A stretch of DNA of 64,000 bases. It comes from Hyphomicrobiales bacterium. GTDB lineage: Bacteria; Pseudomonadota; Alphaproteobacteria; Rhizobiales; Rhizobiaceae. Of this stretch, positions 41,919-50,998 are shown in pieces. The translations under genes and the position numbers were made by a program. The notes beneath the pieces were generated by a model. The model did not search any database. It was not told the origin of the DNA and was given only the letters and a program-made list of their open reading frames with translations. The stretch lies in the NCBI GenBank assembly GCA_900473685.1, contig UCNE01000014.1:1-64000 (forward strand), written 5' to 3'. Positions within the stretch are counted from its first letter, which is position 1. Every line of letters starts with the position of its first letter.

Positions 41919-43499
41919 TTACAACGTTTCCAGCTCGGCGCGGTGCCGGTAGAGGCTGAGGAACTTGCGATAATCGCGGTCATAGATTTCACGCATCTGC
42001 GCATTTGGATATTGCGCATGGCCGCCCGGGGACATCGCCGGTCCAGCGGCGCGCAGGTCCGGATAGAGGCCGCCGGCGACAGAGGCGACCATGGCCGTGC
42101 CAAGCAGCACGGCATCGTTGGTTTCAGGCACGACGACCGTACAGCCGGTCACGTCTGAGTAAAGCTCCATCAGCAACGCATTGCGAACATGGCCGCCGGT
42201 CACATGCAACGTATCAAGGTCGTAACCAGCCTCTTTCATCATTTCGAGAATATGGCGAATGCCGAGCGCGATGGCGACGCAGGTGCGCCAGTAGAGACGG
42301 CACAGTGCATCGAACGAACTGTCCAGCGTCAGGCCGCTGATAACGCCGAGCGCGTGCGGATCGGCAAGCGGCGAGCGGTTGCCGTGAAAATCCGGAAGCA
42401 CATGCAGCCGGGCCGCAAACTCGGTCCCGTAAGCTGCGCGCAGTTCCTGAATACGAAGGACGATCCGCGCATGAACCTCGGCATCCGGCTCGCCACCCGC
42501 ACTGTGGCTGCGGACCACATGATCAAGCAAAGCGCCGGTCGCCGATTGCCCACCCTCGATCAGCCAGCTGTCGGCAAACGCCGCCTCGTAATAAGGTCCC
42601 CACATGCCGAATCCGGGCTTCATGTCCTTGGAAAAGGCGACAATGCAGCTCGAGGTTCCCGCGATCAGCGCGAGTTGGCGCTCCAGCCTGTCCGGCTCGC
42701 CGGCGAACCCGCCAAGCACGCCGATAGCGCCGGCATAGGCATCGATCAGCCCTGTCGCCACCGCGCAGCCCTCATGCAGACCGAGCTCTGCCGCAGCCGC
42801 AGCTGTCAGATGTCCGGCAGATTGCCCGACCGGCAATGTCTTTTCCGGCAGTCTACCGCGCTCGCGCAAATCCTCAAGACCGATCTGTTCGAGGAATTCG
42901 TCCTGCCAGCCGTTTTCCTTGTGCGAAAGATAGTTCCACTTGGCCGTCAGCGTGCAGCGTGAGCGCGCGGCATTGCCGGTTGCCCGCCAGGACATGAAGT
43001 CAGCGAGATCGAAGAAATAGCCCGTCTTTTCCCATTGCTGCGGCAGGTTCTGCTTCAGCCACATTAGCTTGGGCATCTCCATTTCGGGAGACATGACCCG
43101 GCCGGAATGGTTGAGGACAGGATGTTGCGTGGCCGTGCAGAAGTCAGCCTGCTTCAACGCCCGATGATCGAGCCAGACGATCGTATCCCAGCGCGGATCA
43201 CCCTTGCTATTGACTGATAACGGCGCGCCGTCCATGTCCCGGACGACCAGCGAGCATGTCGCATCGAAACCGATTGCCGCAATGGCTTCGGCAGGCACCC
43301 CGGCCTTGGCACGGGCCGTCTTAACGGCGATGCAGACGGCGGCCCAGATATTTTCGGAATCATGCTCGGCGTGATTTTCTTCCGGCCGGTTCATCGCGAT
43401 CGGATAGTCCGCCCGGGCCAATTGCTTGCCATGCCGATCGAAAATGCCAGCGCGAGCGCTGCCGGTTCCGACATCGACAGCAACGATCAAATCCGCCAT
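41919..43499 (-). CDS. FGGY-family pentulose kinase (ribulokinase type)
   Basis: 526 residues. The N-terminal FGGY ATPase motif is AVDVGTGSARAGIFD, the substrate-binding Asp-rich turn is WLDHRALKQA, and the C-terminal signature is LHVTGGHVRNALLMELYSDVTG. The length and ALIAGTSSCIVAFS segment fit the pentulose-kinase branch (ribulose/ribitol kinases) rather than xylulokinase or glycerol kinase. As last gene of the smo operon it would phosphorylate the ketose made by SmoS from ribitol or a related polyol. The ATG shares a base with the HAD stop codon. Confidence 0.85.
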   Translation of the reverse strand: MADLIVAVDVGTGSARAGIFDRHGKQLARADYPIAMNRPEENHAEHDSENIWAAVCIAVKTARAKAGVPAEAIAAIGFDATCSLVVRDMDGAPLSVNSKGDPRWDTIVWLDHRALKQADFCTATQHPVLNHSGRVMSPEMEMPKLMWLKQNLPQQWEKTGYFFDLADFMSWRATGNAARSRCTLTAKWNYLSHKENGWQDEFLEQIGLEDLRERGRLPEKTLPVGQSAGHLTAAAAAELGLHEGCAVATGLIDAYAGAIGVLGGFAGEPDRLERQLALIAGTSSCIVAFSKDMKPGFGMWGPYYEAAFADSWLIEGGQSATGALLDHVVRSHSAGGEPDAEVHARIVLRIQELRAAYGTEFAARLHVLPDFHGNRSPLADPHALGVISGLTLDSSFDALCRLYWRTCVAIALGIRHILEMMKEAGYDLDTLHVTGGHVRNALLMELYSDVTGCTVVVPETNDAVLLGTAMVASVAGGLYPDLRAAGPAMSPGGHAQYPNAQMREIYDRDYRKFLSLYRHRAELETL

Positions 43500-44194
43500 C
43501 AGAGCCCTGCGTTCCCATCCCTTTGTTCCCTACGGACAAAATGGATCAATTCCCGCATGTCGTCAAACAGCACATCCGGAGAAAGCCGCCGCAATGAGTC
43601 CAGATGCCGCTCGGATTTGGCGTGCGAGGCACCAGCAAAGGCAAACACCCGCATGCCGGCGGCCTTGGCAGCCTCGATCCCGGCAGGGCTGTCCTCGATG
43701 ACGATACAGTTTTCGGGCGGCGTCGCCATCTCGGCTGCGGCGTGCAGGAAGAGATCCGGCGCCGGCTTGCCACGCTTGACCATGCTCGAACTGAACAGAT
43801 GCGGCTCGAGCTTGCCGATCAGCCCGGTGATCGTCAGCGACAGCCGGATACGTTCCATCTGGCTCGACGAGGCGACACACCGCGGCAGATCGAGCTGATC
43901 AAGCGCCGTGGCGATCCCGGCAACCGGCTGCAATTCCTGACGGAACCGCTGGTAGAGATCAAGCCGCATCTGCTCCAGAAAATGATCATCGACTGCAAGA
44001 CCATAATCCTCGTGCAGGATATCCGACATTGTCTTCAGGCTTTTACCAAGAAAGCGTTCCGTTGCCTCCTCGGTATCCATTTCGACACCGGCATTGCCAA
44101 GGACACGGACCAGCACGTCGAGCGACAAGGGCTCGCTATCGACCAGAACACCGTCGCAATCGAAAATCACCAGTTTTGGCGGATGCGTATTCAT
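43499..44194 (-). CDS. HAD-superfamily sugar phosphatase (beta-phosphoglucomutase-like)
   Basis: 231 residues. Motif I is VIFDCDGVLVDSEP with both catalytic Asp residues, motif II is CVASSSQ, and motif III/IV is KPAPDLFLHAA followed by CIVIEDSPAGIEAAKAAGM. This is the subfamily of small sugar-phosphate phosphatases and phosphoglucomutases. In a polyol operon it may remove toxic sugar phosphates. The ATG at 44194 is chosen; a TTG three codons upstream is possible. It lies between the mannitol dehydrogenase and pentulose kinase genes. Confidence 0.85.
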   Translation of the reverse strand: MNTHPPKLVIFDCDGVLVDSEPLSLDVLVRVLGNAGVEMDTEEATERFLGKSLKTMSDILHEDYGLAVDDHFLEQMRLDLYQRFRQELQPVAGIATALDQLDLPRCVASSSQMERIRLSLTITGLIGKLEPHLFSSSMVKRGKPAPDLFLHAAAEMATPPENCIVIEDSPAGIEAAKAAGMRVFAFAGASHAKSERHLDSLRRLSPDVLFDDMRELIHFVRREQRDGNAGL

Positions 44195-44275
44195 CTCCGT
44201 CAAGCCACCGCTTGCCCGCCAAAACGGCCGCAGATCGCAACCACGACGTTACACGAGGGCCGAGGCGTCATGACA

Positions 44276-45760
44276 TCATTCTCCAAGTTTTCCGTCGAGA
44301 TAGAGCAGCAGCGTTGCCCGCGTGCCCTTGTCCCAGAGCATCCGCAGCGCATGCGCGAACCGTTTCTGGAACAGCGTTGATTGCGCAACATCGCCGAAGA
44401 TGTCCGAAAGCGCAAGAAAGGCCTGTGGATCGTCCTTGGCTTTTACCGCCGCCGCATGAAGCCGGTCGGCACTGGCATCGTTGAAGGCGATCGGCTTGCC
44501 ACTATCGGTCGTGCCTGCAAAGTACCGGCACCAGAGCGCCGAGACCAGCGCGAGACCGACAACATCCTCGCCGCGCTTCAGCCGGTCCGCCGTCGTCGGC
44601 AGGATGAATTTCGGCTGGCGGTTGGAACCGTCCTGCGCCAGACGCGGAATGGTGTCGGCAATTTTCGGATTGAACAGCCGCGACTCGACCTTTTTGAAAT
44701 AGGCGGTCAGATCAGTGTTCGGCACCGGCGGGATGACCGGGATGATCTCGTCTTCCTCCAGTTTTGCCAGGAACGCGCAGACGGTCTTGTCCTCCATCGC
44801 CTCATGGACAAAATGGATGTCGAGAAGCGCTGCCGGATAGGCGATTGCTGCGTGGCCACCGTTGAGGATACGAATCTTCATATGCTCGTAGGGCGCGACA
44901 TCCGGCACGAACTGGACGCCAACCTTTTCAAGGGCCGGACGTCCGGCCGGAAAATGATCCTCCAGCACCCATTGCTTGAACTCTTCGCAAAACACCGGCC
45001 AATTGTCGTCGATATCGTATTCATCGGCAACGATACCGACTTCGCGCGGGCCGGTCGCCGGCGTGATGCGGTCGACCATGCCGTTCGGGAAGGCGACATT
45101 GGCCTCGATCCATTCGGCAAACGCCGGGTCTGACAGACCAGCGAGGCCGGACACGGCCGCGTGCGTCACTTCACCATTGCCCGGGATATTGTCGCAGGAC
45201 ATCACCGTGAACGGCACGATGCCCTTGTCCTTGCGGGCCTTCAGCCCGGCAATGATCAGGCCGAATACGGTTTTCGGATCGCCCGGATTCTGACTATCGG
45301 CGACGATGGCCGGGTGGCTTGGATTGAACACGCCGGAGGCCGGATCGATGAAATAGCCACCCTCGGTGATCGTCAGCGAGACGATGCGGATCGCAGGGTC
45401 TGCAAGCGCAGCAATGGTCGCCGCCGCGTTGCCGGGCCGCAGATAATCGATCATCGGCGCGGTGACGCGGGCCGCACTCTTGTTGTTATCCTGCTCGACC
45501 ACCGTCGTCAGAAAATCCTGCGCTTCGAGCTTTGCCCGCATCGCCTCATCCGACGGCAACACCCCTGCCCCAACAATTGCCCAATCGTGGTCGCTGCCGG
45601 TGTTGAACAGGTCATCGAGGTAGATTGCCTGATGGGCGCGATGGAAATTGCCGACGCCAAAGTGGACGATGCCAGCCTTCAACGAGGACCGGTCATAGGC
45701 CGGGATCGCGGCTGTCGCCTTGATGGCGTCGAGGTTGGCGAGCGAAAGTTTGGTCGTCAT
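44276..45760 (-). CDS. mtlK: Mannitol 2-dehydrogenase (polyol-specific long-chain dehydrogenase)
   Basis: 494 residues. IVHFGVGNFHRAHQAIYLDDL near the start is the NAD-binding signature of this family. The catalytic Lys-x4-Asn-x2-His is intact in KIRILNGGHAA (about residues 292-302). It oxidises D-mannitol to D-fructose, and also D-arabinitol in some members. In rhizobia mtlK follows smoS in the same operon, as here. The second of two close ATGs is preferred because AAAGGA abuts the first. Confidence 0.9.
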   Translation of the reverse strand: MTTKLSLANLDAIKATAAIPAYDRSSLKAGIVHFGVGNFHRAHQAIYLDDLFNTGSDHDWAIVGAGVLPSDEAMRAKLEAQDFLTTVVEQDNNKSAARVTAPMIDYLRPGNAAATIAALADPAIRIVSLTITEGGYFIDPASGVFNPSHPAIVADSQNPGDPKTVFGLIIAGLKARKDKGIVPFTVMSCDNIPGNGEVTHAAVSGLAGLSDPAFAEWIEANVAFPNGMVDRITPATGPREVGIVADEYDIDDNWPVFCEEFKQWVLEDHFPAGRPALEKVGVQFVPDVAPYEHMKIRILNGGHAAIAYPAALLDIHFVHEAMEDKTVCAFLAKLEEDEIIPVIPPVPNTDLTAYFKKVESRLFNPKIADTIPRLAQDGSNRQPKFILPTTADRLKRGEDVVGLALVSALWCRYFAGTTDSGKPIAFNDASADRLHAAAVKAKDDPQAFLALSDIFGDVAQSTLFQKRFAHALRMLWDKGTRATLLLYLDGKLGE

Positions 45761-45787
45761 GTTCATTCCTTTCGACGAGCTGTGAAC

Positions 45788-46561
45788 TCAGCTCATCCAG
45801 TTGCCGCCATCGACATTGTAGGTCTGCGAAACGACATAGTTGCTGTCTGCGGAGGCGAGGAAGACCGCCATTCCCGTCAGGTCTTCAGCTGTACCCATGC
45901 GTCCGAAGGGGACTTCGGCGCCGACCAGCTTCTTCTTTTCGCCGAGCGGACGCTTCTCGTACTTGGCGAACATCGCATCGACGCCATCCCAGTGCTCGCC
46001 ATCGACGACGCCGGGCGCGATCGCATTGACGTTGATGCCATGCTTAATGAGATCGAGCCCGGCCGATTGCGTGAGGCTGATGACGGCGGCCTTGGTGGCG
46101 CAATAAACGGCCACAAGCGCTTCACCCCGACGCCCCGCCTGGCTTGCCATGTTGATGATCTTGCCGCCGCGCCCCCGGGCAATCATCTGCTTTGCAGCAG
46201 CCTGCATAGTGAACAGCGTGCCGGAGACATTGATGGTAAACAGCTGGTCGTAACTTTCCCGCGTAATCTCGACGATCGGTGCGAGATCGAACAGGGCCGC
46301 GTTGTTGACCAGAATATCGATACCACCGGTCTTTGCGACCACCGCCGCAATCGCCGCGTCGATCGACGCCTGGCTGGTCACGTCCATCTCAACCGCATAG
46401 GCAGACGGTCCAAGCTCGCCGGCCGTCACTTTGGCGCGATCGAGATTGATATCGGCAATCGCAACGGTCGCCCCTTCGCGGATATAGGCTTCTGCGAAAG
46501 CGCGTCCGATTCCCCGCGCCGATCCTGTGATCAGTGCGCTTTTACCCGTAAGCCGTGTCAT
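45788..46561 (-). CDS. smoS: Sorbitol/polyol dehydrogenase SmoS (SDR family)
   Basis: 257 residues. Classical short-chain dehydrogenase: NAD motif [19 protein letters not shown], catalytic Ser in NMASQAG and Tyr-x3-Lys in YCATK. The sequence resembles rhizobial SmoS/PolS, which oxidise sorbitol to fructose and galactitol to tagatose. It overlaps smoK by 4 bp (ATGA). It supplies ketoses from polyols imported by SmoEFGK. Confidence 0.88.
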   Translation of the reverse strand: MTRLTGKSALITGSARGIGRAFAEAYIREGATVAIADINLDRAKVTAGELGPSAYAVEMDVTSQASIDAAIAAVVAKTGGIDILVNNAALFDLAPIVEITRESYDQLFTINVSGTLFTMQAAAKQMIARGRGGKIINMASQAGRRGEALVAVYCATKAAVISLTQSAGLDLIKHGINVNAIAPGVVDGEHWDGVDAMFAKYEKRPLGEKKKLVGAEVPFGRMGTAEDLTGMAVFLASADSNYVVSQTYNVDGGNWMS

Positions 46562-47559
46562 CGAATTGCCAGTCCCTTGTCGTTGAATTTGTGCACCCGG
46601 CCCTCTTCCGGCGTCAGGAAGACCTTGTCGCCATGCTTGACGGCGAAGTCGCCGCCGACGCGGGCCGTGACCAGGCCGATGCCATCGACATGGATGTGCA
46701 GGAACGTATCTGACCCGAGATGTTCGGCGACACCGACGGTGCCCCGCCAGGTTCCGGTCTCGGTCGAGAGCTTGAGATGCTCCGGACGAACACCGATCGT
46801 ATGCGCATTGTATGGCTTGGAGAATTCACCCGTCGCAAAGTTCATGCGCGGCGAACCGATGAAGCCGGCAACGAAGATGTTGTCGGGCCGGTGATAGAGA
46901 TCAAGCGGCGAGCCGACCTGCTCGATATTGCCGGCATTCAGGACGACGATCTTGTCGGCCATGGTCATGGCTTCGACCTGGTCATGGGTGACGTAGATCA
47001 TCGTCGTCTTCAACTGATGATGAAGCTCGCTGATCTCCAGCCGCATCGTGCCACGCAGGGCCGCATCGAGGTTGGACAGCGGTTCGTCGAACAGGAAGGC
47101 CGAGGGTTCGCGCACGATGGCCCGGCCGATGGCGACGCGCTGGCGCTGGCCGCCGGAAAGCTGGCCGGGGCGCCGGTCGAGATAATTGGTGAGGTTGAGG
47201 ACGCGCGCCGCCTCCGTCACCTTCTTGTCGATACCAGCCTGATCCATTTTCGCCATTTTCAACGGAAAGGCGATATTGTTGCGCACGGTCATGTGCGGAT
47301 AGAGCGCGTAGGACTGGAACACCATGGCGAGCCCACGCTTGGCGGGTGCGGCCCCCGTCACGTCGCGGCCGTCGATCTCGATCGTGCCGGAGGTCGTATC
47401 CTCAAGGCCGGCGATCAAACGCAGCAGCGTCGATTTCCCGCAGCCCGAGGGGCCGACGAAGACGACGAACTCGCCCTCGTTGATCGTCAGGTCGATGCCT
47501 GGAATGACCTGCGTCGCGCCAAAGCTTTTGTTGACCTTCTTCAGTTGAATATTGCCCAT
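46558..47559 (-). CDS. smoK: Polyol ABC transporter ATP-binding protein SmoK
   Basis: 333 residues of the MalK/UgpC type: Walker [10 protein letters not shown], signature [18 protein letters not shown], Walker [14 protein letters not shown], then the C-terminal TOBE regulatory domain with [10 protein letters not shown]. It energises uptake of sorbitol, mannitol or other polyols. TTGGGAGG precedes the ATG. The gene lies between the permease genes and smoS, as in other rhizobial smo operons. Confidence 0.9.
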   Translation of the reverse strand: MGNIQLKKVNKSFGATQVIPGIDLTINEGEFVVFVGPSGCGKSTLLRLIAGLEDTTSGTIEIDGRDVTGAAPAKRGLAMVFQSYALYPHMTVRNNIAFPLKMAKMDQAGIDKKVTEAARVLNLTNYLDRRPGQLSGGQRQRVAIGRAIVREPSAFLFDEPLSNLDAALRGTMRLEISELHHQLKTTMIYVTHDQVEAMTMADKIVVLNAGNIEQVGSPLDLYHRPDNIFVAGFIGSPRMNFATGEFSKPYNAHTIGVRPEHLKLSTETGTWRGTVGVAEHLGSDTFLHIHVDGIGLVTARVGGDFAVKHGDKVFLTPEEGRVHKFNDKGLAIR

Positions 47560-47586
47560 GCGTGCCTCCCAAGTCTTTTCTGTGCG

Positions 47587-48411
47587 TTACTTCACGGCGC
47601 CAAAGGTCAGGCCGCGGACAAGCTGTTTCTGGCTGAACCAGCCCATGATCAGGATCGGTGCGATCGCCAGCGTCGAGGCAGCCGACAGCTTTGCCCAGAA
47701 CAGACCCTGCGGTGAGGAGAAGGAGGCGATGAAGGCGGTCAATGGTGCTGCATTGGTGGTCGTCAGCCGGATCGTCCAGAACGCTTCGTTCCAGGCAAGG
47801 ATGATGTTGAGCAGCATGGTCGAGGCAATGCCCGGCACCGCCATCGGCGTCAGCACATACCAGATCTCGCCCCACAGCGATGCCCCGTCCATCCGCGAGG
47901 CTTCGAGGATTTCGCCCGGGATTTCGCGGAAATACGTGTAGAGCATCCAGACAACGATCGGCAGGTTGATCATCGTCAGCATCATGGTCAGGCCGAAGCG
48001 GCTGTCGAGCAGGCCGAAGTCGCGGAACAGCAGATAGATCGGCACCATGACGGCTGCGGCCGGCATCATCTTGGTGGAGAGCATCCACATCAGGATGTCC
48101 TTGGTCTTGTTGGTCGGCGAAAAGGCCATCGACCAGGCGGCCGGCACCGAGATCAACAGCGCGATCAGCGTCGATCCCACCGAGATGATCACCGAGTTCA
48201 GGAAGAACTTGAAGTAGTTGCTCTGCGCCTGAACAGCCTGGTAGCTTTCCACCGTGCCTGAAGGAATGAGGTTAAAGCCTTGAATCGCTTCCGTCTCGGA
48301 CTTGAACGAGGTGATGATCGTGTAAAAGATCGGGAAGAAGATCACGAGCGCGATGATCCAGGCGACAATGGTGAAGAAGACGGTTCTTCTGGTCGAAACT
48401 GCACGGGCCAT
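47587..48411 (-). CDS. smoG: Polyol ABC transporter permease SmoG (MalG-like)
   Basis: 274 residues with six membrane helices. The CUT1 permease EAA loop is visible in EASRMDGASLWGEIWYVLTPMAVPG. FPIFYTIITSFKSETE after the first helix is typical of MalG-type partners. It works with SmoF and SmoK in the inner membrane. It lies 27 bp upstream of smoK in the same transcript. Confidence 0.9.
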   Translation of the reverse strand: MARAVSTRRTVFFTIVAWIIALVIFFPIFYTIITSFKSETEAIQGFNLIPSGTVESYQAVQAQSNYFKFFLNSVIISVGSTLIALLISVPAAWSMAFSPTNKTKDILMWMLSTKMMPAAAVMVPIYLLFRDFGLLDSRFGLTMMLTMINLPIVVWMLYTYFREIPGEILEASRMDGASLWGEIWYVLTPMAVPGIASTMLLNIILAWNEAFWTIRLTTTNAAPLTAFIASFSSPQGLFWAKLSAASTLAIAPILIMGWFSQKQLVRGLTFGAVK

Positions 48412-48480
48412 GGTCTTGCCTCCCTTAAAAGCTGTTCCAGGAAAAGTGCGAAGCGGTTTTCCGTTGGGAACTGCGTCAAA

Positions 48481-49353
48481 CTATTTGTCGAGGTTCTTGC
48501 CAACGGCGCGCATCAGGAAGAAGGCGACGATATTGGCGAGGATGACTGCGATGATGCCGCCTGCCGATGCGCCGCCAACGTCGTAGCCAAGAAGGGCCGT
48601 GCGGTAGATCAGGAACGGCAGGTTGGTCGATGCGTAGCCTGGGCCGCCATTGGTGGTGACGAGGATTTCGGCATAGACGCCCAGAAGGAAGATCGTCTGG
48701 ATCAGGATGACGACCGTGATCGAGCGGGCCAGATGCGGCACCGTCAGGTAGATGAAGCGGTTGACGAAACCGGCACCATCCATCTCGGCCGCTTCCTTCT
48801 GCTCGCCGTCAAGCGATTGCAGCGCCGTTAGGAGGATCAGCGTGGCAAACGGCAGCCATTGCCAGGCGACGATGATGATGATCGAAAACAGCGGATATTG
48901 CCCGAACCAGTCGACGGGCTGCAGCCCGAAGAAGCGGCTGATATCGGCAAACACGCCATATTGCGGGTGCATGATCATGTTCTTCCAGACCAGTGCCGCC
49001 ACCGGCGGCATGACGAAGAACGGCGAGATCACCAGGATGCGGACGAGCCCCTGCCCCCACATCGGCTGATCGAGCATCAGCGCAATGGCGATGCCGCCGA
49101 TGACCGTGATAAAAAGCACGCCGCACACGATAAGCAGCGTGTTCCAGATGGACTGGAAAAAAGCGGGATCCGAATAGAAATACTGGTAGTTGAACAGGCC
49201 AGCGAAACTGACATTGCCGGGATTGAGCAGGTTGTAGTTCTGGAACGAGAACCACAGCGTCATCGCCAGGGGCACGATCATCCAGATCAGCAGAAGCCCA
49301 ACGGACGGGGCCATCATCCAGCGCGCAAGCACCCGCGTATTCTGCGTAGCCAT
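48481..49353 (-). CDS. smoF: Polyol ABC transporter permease SmoF (MalF-like)
   Basis: 290 residues, six helices, with the EAA loop EAAEMDGAGFVNRFIYLTVPHLA. MIVPLAMTLWFSFQNYNLLNP after the first helix is typical of the MalF-type partner. The start at 49353 is chosen because GGGAGGG lies at normal distance; a TTG further upstream has no ribosome site. A hairpin with a T-run separates it from smoE. Confidence 0.9.
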   Translation of the reverse strand: MATQNTRVLARWMMAPSVGLLLIWMIVPLAMTLWFSFQNYNLLNPGNVSFAGLFNYQYFYSDPAFFQSIWNTLLIVCGVLFITVIGGIAIALMLDQPMWGQGLVRILVISPFFVMPPVAALVWKNMIMHPQYGVFADISRFFGLQPVDWFGQYPLFSIIIIVAWQWLPFATLILLTALQSLDGEQKEAAEMDGAGFVNRFIYLTVPHLARSITVVILIQTIFLLGVYAEILVTTNGGPGYASTNLPFLIYRTALLGYDVGGASAGGIIAVILANIVAFFLMRAVGKNLDK

Positions 49354-49431
49354 TTCAACACCCTCCCTCTGATGCCGGTACAGGCACCCGCCCCACCGGG
49401 AGGGCAGCAATCCGGCCGCCTGGTCTTCTTT

Positions 49432-49488
49432 AAAAAAAGCCTGACGTCAGCCGCAGTGACAACAGCCCTCACGGCGAATGACGTCAGG
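49432..49488 (-). terminator. Hairpin terminator/attenuator between smoE and smoF
   Basis: 10-bp arms CCTGACGTCA and TGACGTCAGG enclose a 29-base loop, followed on the minus strand by a run of seven T. It lies 47 bp past the smoE stop and 79 bp before smoF, inside the operon. Confidence 0.75.
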
Positions 49489-49534
49489 TTGGCAACCCGG
49501 ATGGTAGTCCGGGCGCCTGTCCTTGGGAAGGAAC

Positions 49535-50845
49535 CTACTTGATGTAACCGCCGCGGGTCATTTCGCGGGTGGTTACCTGCTGAGCCTGCGCCAGCGCATC
49601 GTCAACCGTCATCTGACCGGCCAAAGCCGCGGAGAACAGCTGTCCGACTGTCGTGCCTAGCCCCTGGAATTCCGGGATGGCGACGAACTGGACACCGACG
49701 TAAGGCACGGGCTTCACGGATGGGTTCTTCGGGTCGGCAGCGTTGATGCTGTCGAGCGTCATCTTGGCGAATGGAGCCGCCTTCTGGTACTCGGGGTTAT
49801 TGTAGAGCGAGGTGCGTGTGCCCGGAGGAACGTTAGCCCAGCCTTCCTTGGCGGCAACGATGTCGAGATAGTGCTTGCTGGTTGCCCAGGACACGAACTT
49901 CTCGGCGGCTTCCGCCTTCTGGGTGCCTGCTGGGATGGCAAGATTCCAGGCCCACAGCCAGTTGCCGCGCTTGCCAAGACCCGTGTCAGGAGCCAGAGCG
50001 AAACCGACCTTGTCGGCAACGGTCGAGTCCTTCGGGTTGGTCACGAACGACGCAGCCACTGTGGCATCGATCCACATGCCGCACTTGCCCTGCTGGAACA
50101 GCGCCAGGTTTTCGTTGAAGCCGTTGGACGAAGCGCCTTGCGGGCCAGCGTCGTTCATCAGCTTGACGTACATGTCGAGCGTGTTCTTCCATTCCGGCTG
50201 ATCGAACTGCGGCTTCCAGTTTTCATCAAACCAGCGTGCGCCAAAAGCGTTCGACGTCGCCGTCAGGAACGCCATGTTCTCACCCCAGCCAGCCTTGCCG
50301 CGAAGGCAAATGCCGTTGATGCCCGCCGCACGGTCGGTCATCTTGCGGGCAGCATCACCGATGAACTCCCAGGTCGGAGCATCGGGCATGGTCAACCCAG
50401 CCTTTTCCATCAGGTCCTTGCGGTACATGACCATCGAGCTTTCGCCATAGAACGGCGCAGCATAGAGCTTGCCGTCGGCGGTCAGGCCCGAACGGATGGC
50501 CGGCAGCAGATCATCGACGTCATAATCGGCGCCGAGATTGTCGAGCGGCAGCAGCCAGCCCTGCTTGGCCCAGATCGGAACTTCGTAGGTACCGATGGTC
50601 AAAACGTCATACTGACCGCCCTTGGTTGCAATATCCGTGGTGACGCGTTCGCGCAGCACGTTCTCTTCGAGGGTGACCCACTCGAGCTGAATGTCCGGGT
50701 TGGCCTTGGTGAAATCGTCCGTCAGCGTCTGCATGCGGACCATGTCGCCATTGTTCACCGTGGCAATGGTGAGGGTTTCAGCCTGGGCGAAACCCGCGAT
50801 GACGATTGCCGAGCACGTGCCCAGCAGGAAAGTTTTCAAGTTCAT
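49535..50845 (-). CDS. smoE: Polyol-binding periplasmic protein SmoE
   Basis: 436 residues. A signal peptide (about 22 residues, ending AGFAQA) is followed by a family-1 binding-protein fold. LTDDFTKANPDIQLEWVTLEENVLRERVTTD is the recognition segment of sugar-alcohol binding proteins of this group. It captures sorbitol, mannitol or arabinitol for SmoFGK. The ATG at 50845 follows GGGAGGAAG. It is the first structural gene after the SorC-type regulator, with an inverted repeat just upstream. Confidence 0.9.
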   Translation of the reverse strand: MNLKTFLLGTCSAIVIAGFAQAETLTIATVNNGDMVRMQTLTDDFTKANPDIQLEWVTLEENVLRERVTTDIATKGGQYDVLTIGTYEVPIWAKQGWLLPLDNLGADYDVDDLLPAIRSGLTADGKLYAAPFYGESSMVMYRKDLMEKAGLTMPDAPTWEFIGDAARKMTDRAAGINGICLRGKAGWGENMAFLTATSNAFGARWFDENWKPQFDQPEWKNTLDMYVKLMNDAGPQGASSNGFNENLALFQQGKCGMWIDATVAASFVTNPKDSTVADKVGFALAPDTGLGKRGNWLWAWNLAIPAGTQKAEAAEKFVSWATSKHYLDIVAAKEGWANVPPGTRTSLYNNPEYQKAAPFAKMTLDSINAADPKNPSVKPVPYVGVQFVAIPEFQGLGTTVGQLFSAALAGQMTVDDALAQAQQVTTREMTRGGYIK

Positions 50846-50868
50846 ATATCTTCCTCCCAGAAGAGTTA

Positions 50869-50901
50869 TGAGCATTTGCCTTGCTCGTGGGCAATTACTC
50901 A
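50869..50901. promoter_or_regulatory. Inverted repeat upstream of smoE (candidate SorC-family operator)
   Basis: Arms TGAGCATTTGCC and GGCAATTACTCA match at 10 of 12 positions across a 9-base spacer, 24 bp upstream of the smoE start. It is a likely site for the regulator encoded upstream. Confidence 0.55.
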
Positions 50902-50998
50902 CACAACCACGAAAAATGTCAATCAGCATTCGTTGCTGCAGTGCAGAAACGTCCGATGGCTCACTTGATTTTGTTCAGGAAAATTTCTGTTTATTCGC

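Noticed and set aside
45161..46894. A 577-codon plus-strand frame through mtlK and smoS
   Set aside because: Shadow of genes carrying complete catalytic motifs (Lys-x4-Asn-x2-His and Tyr-x3-Lys).
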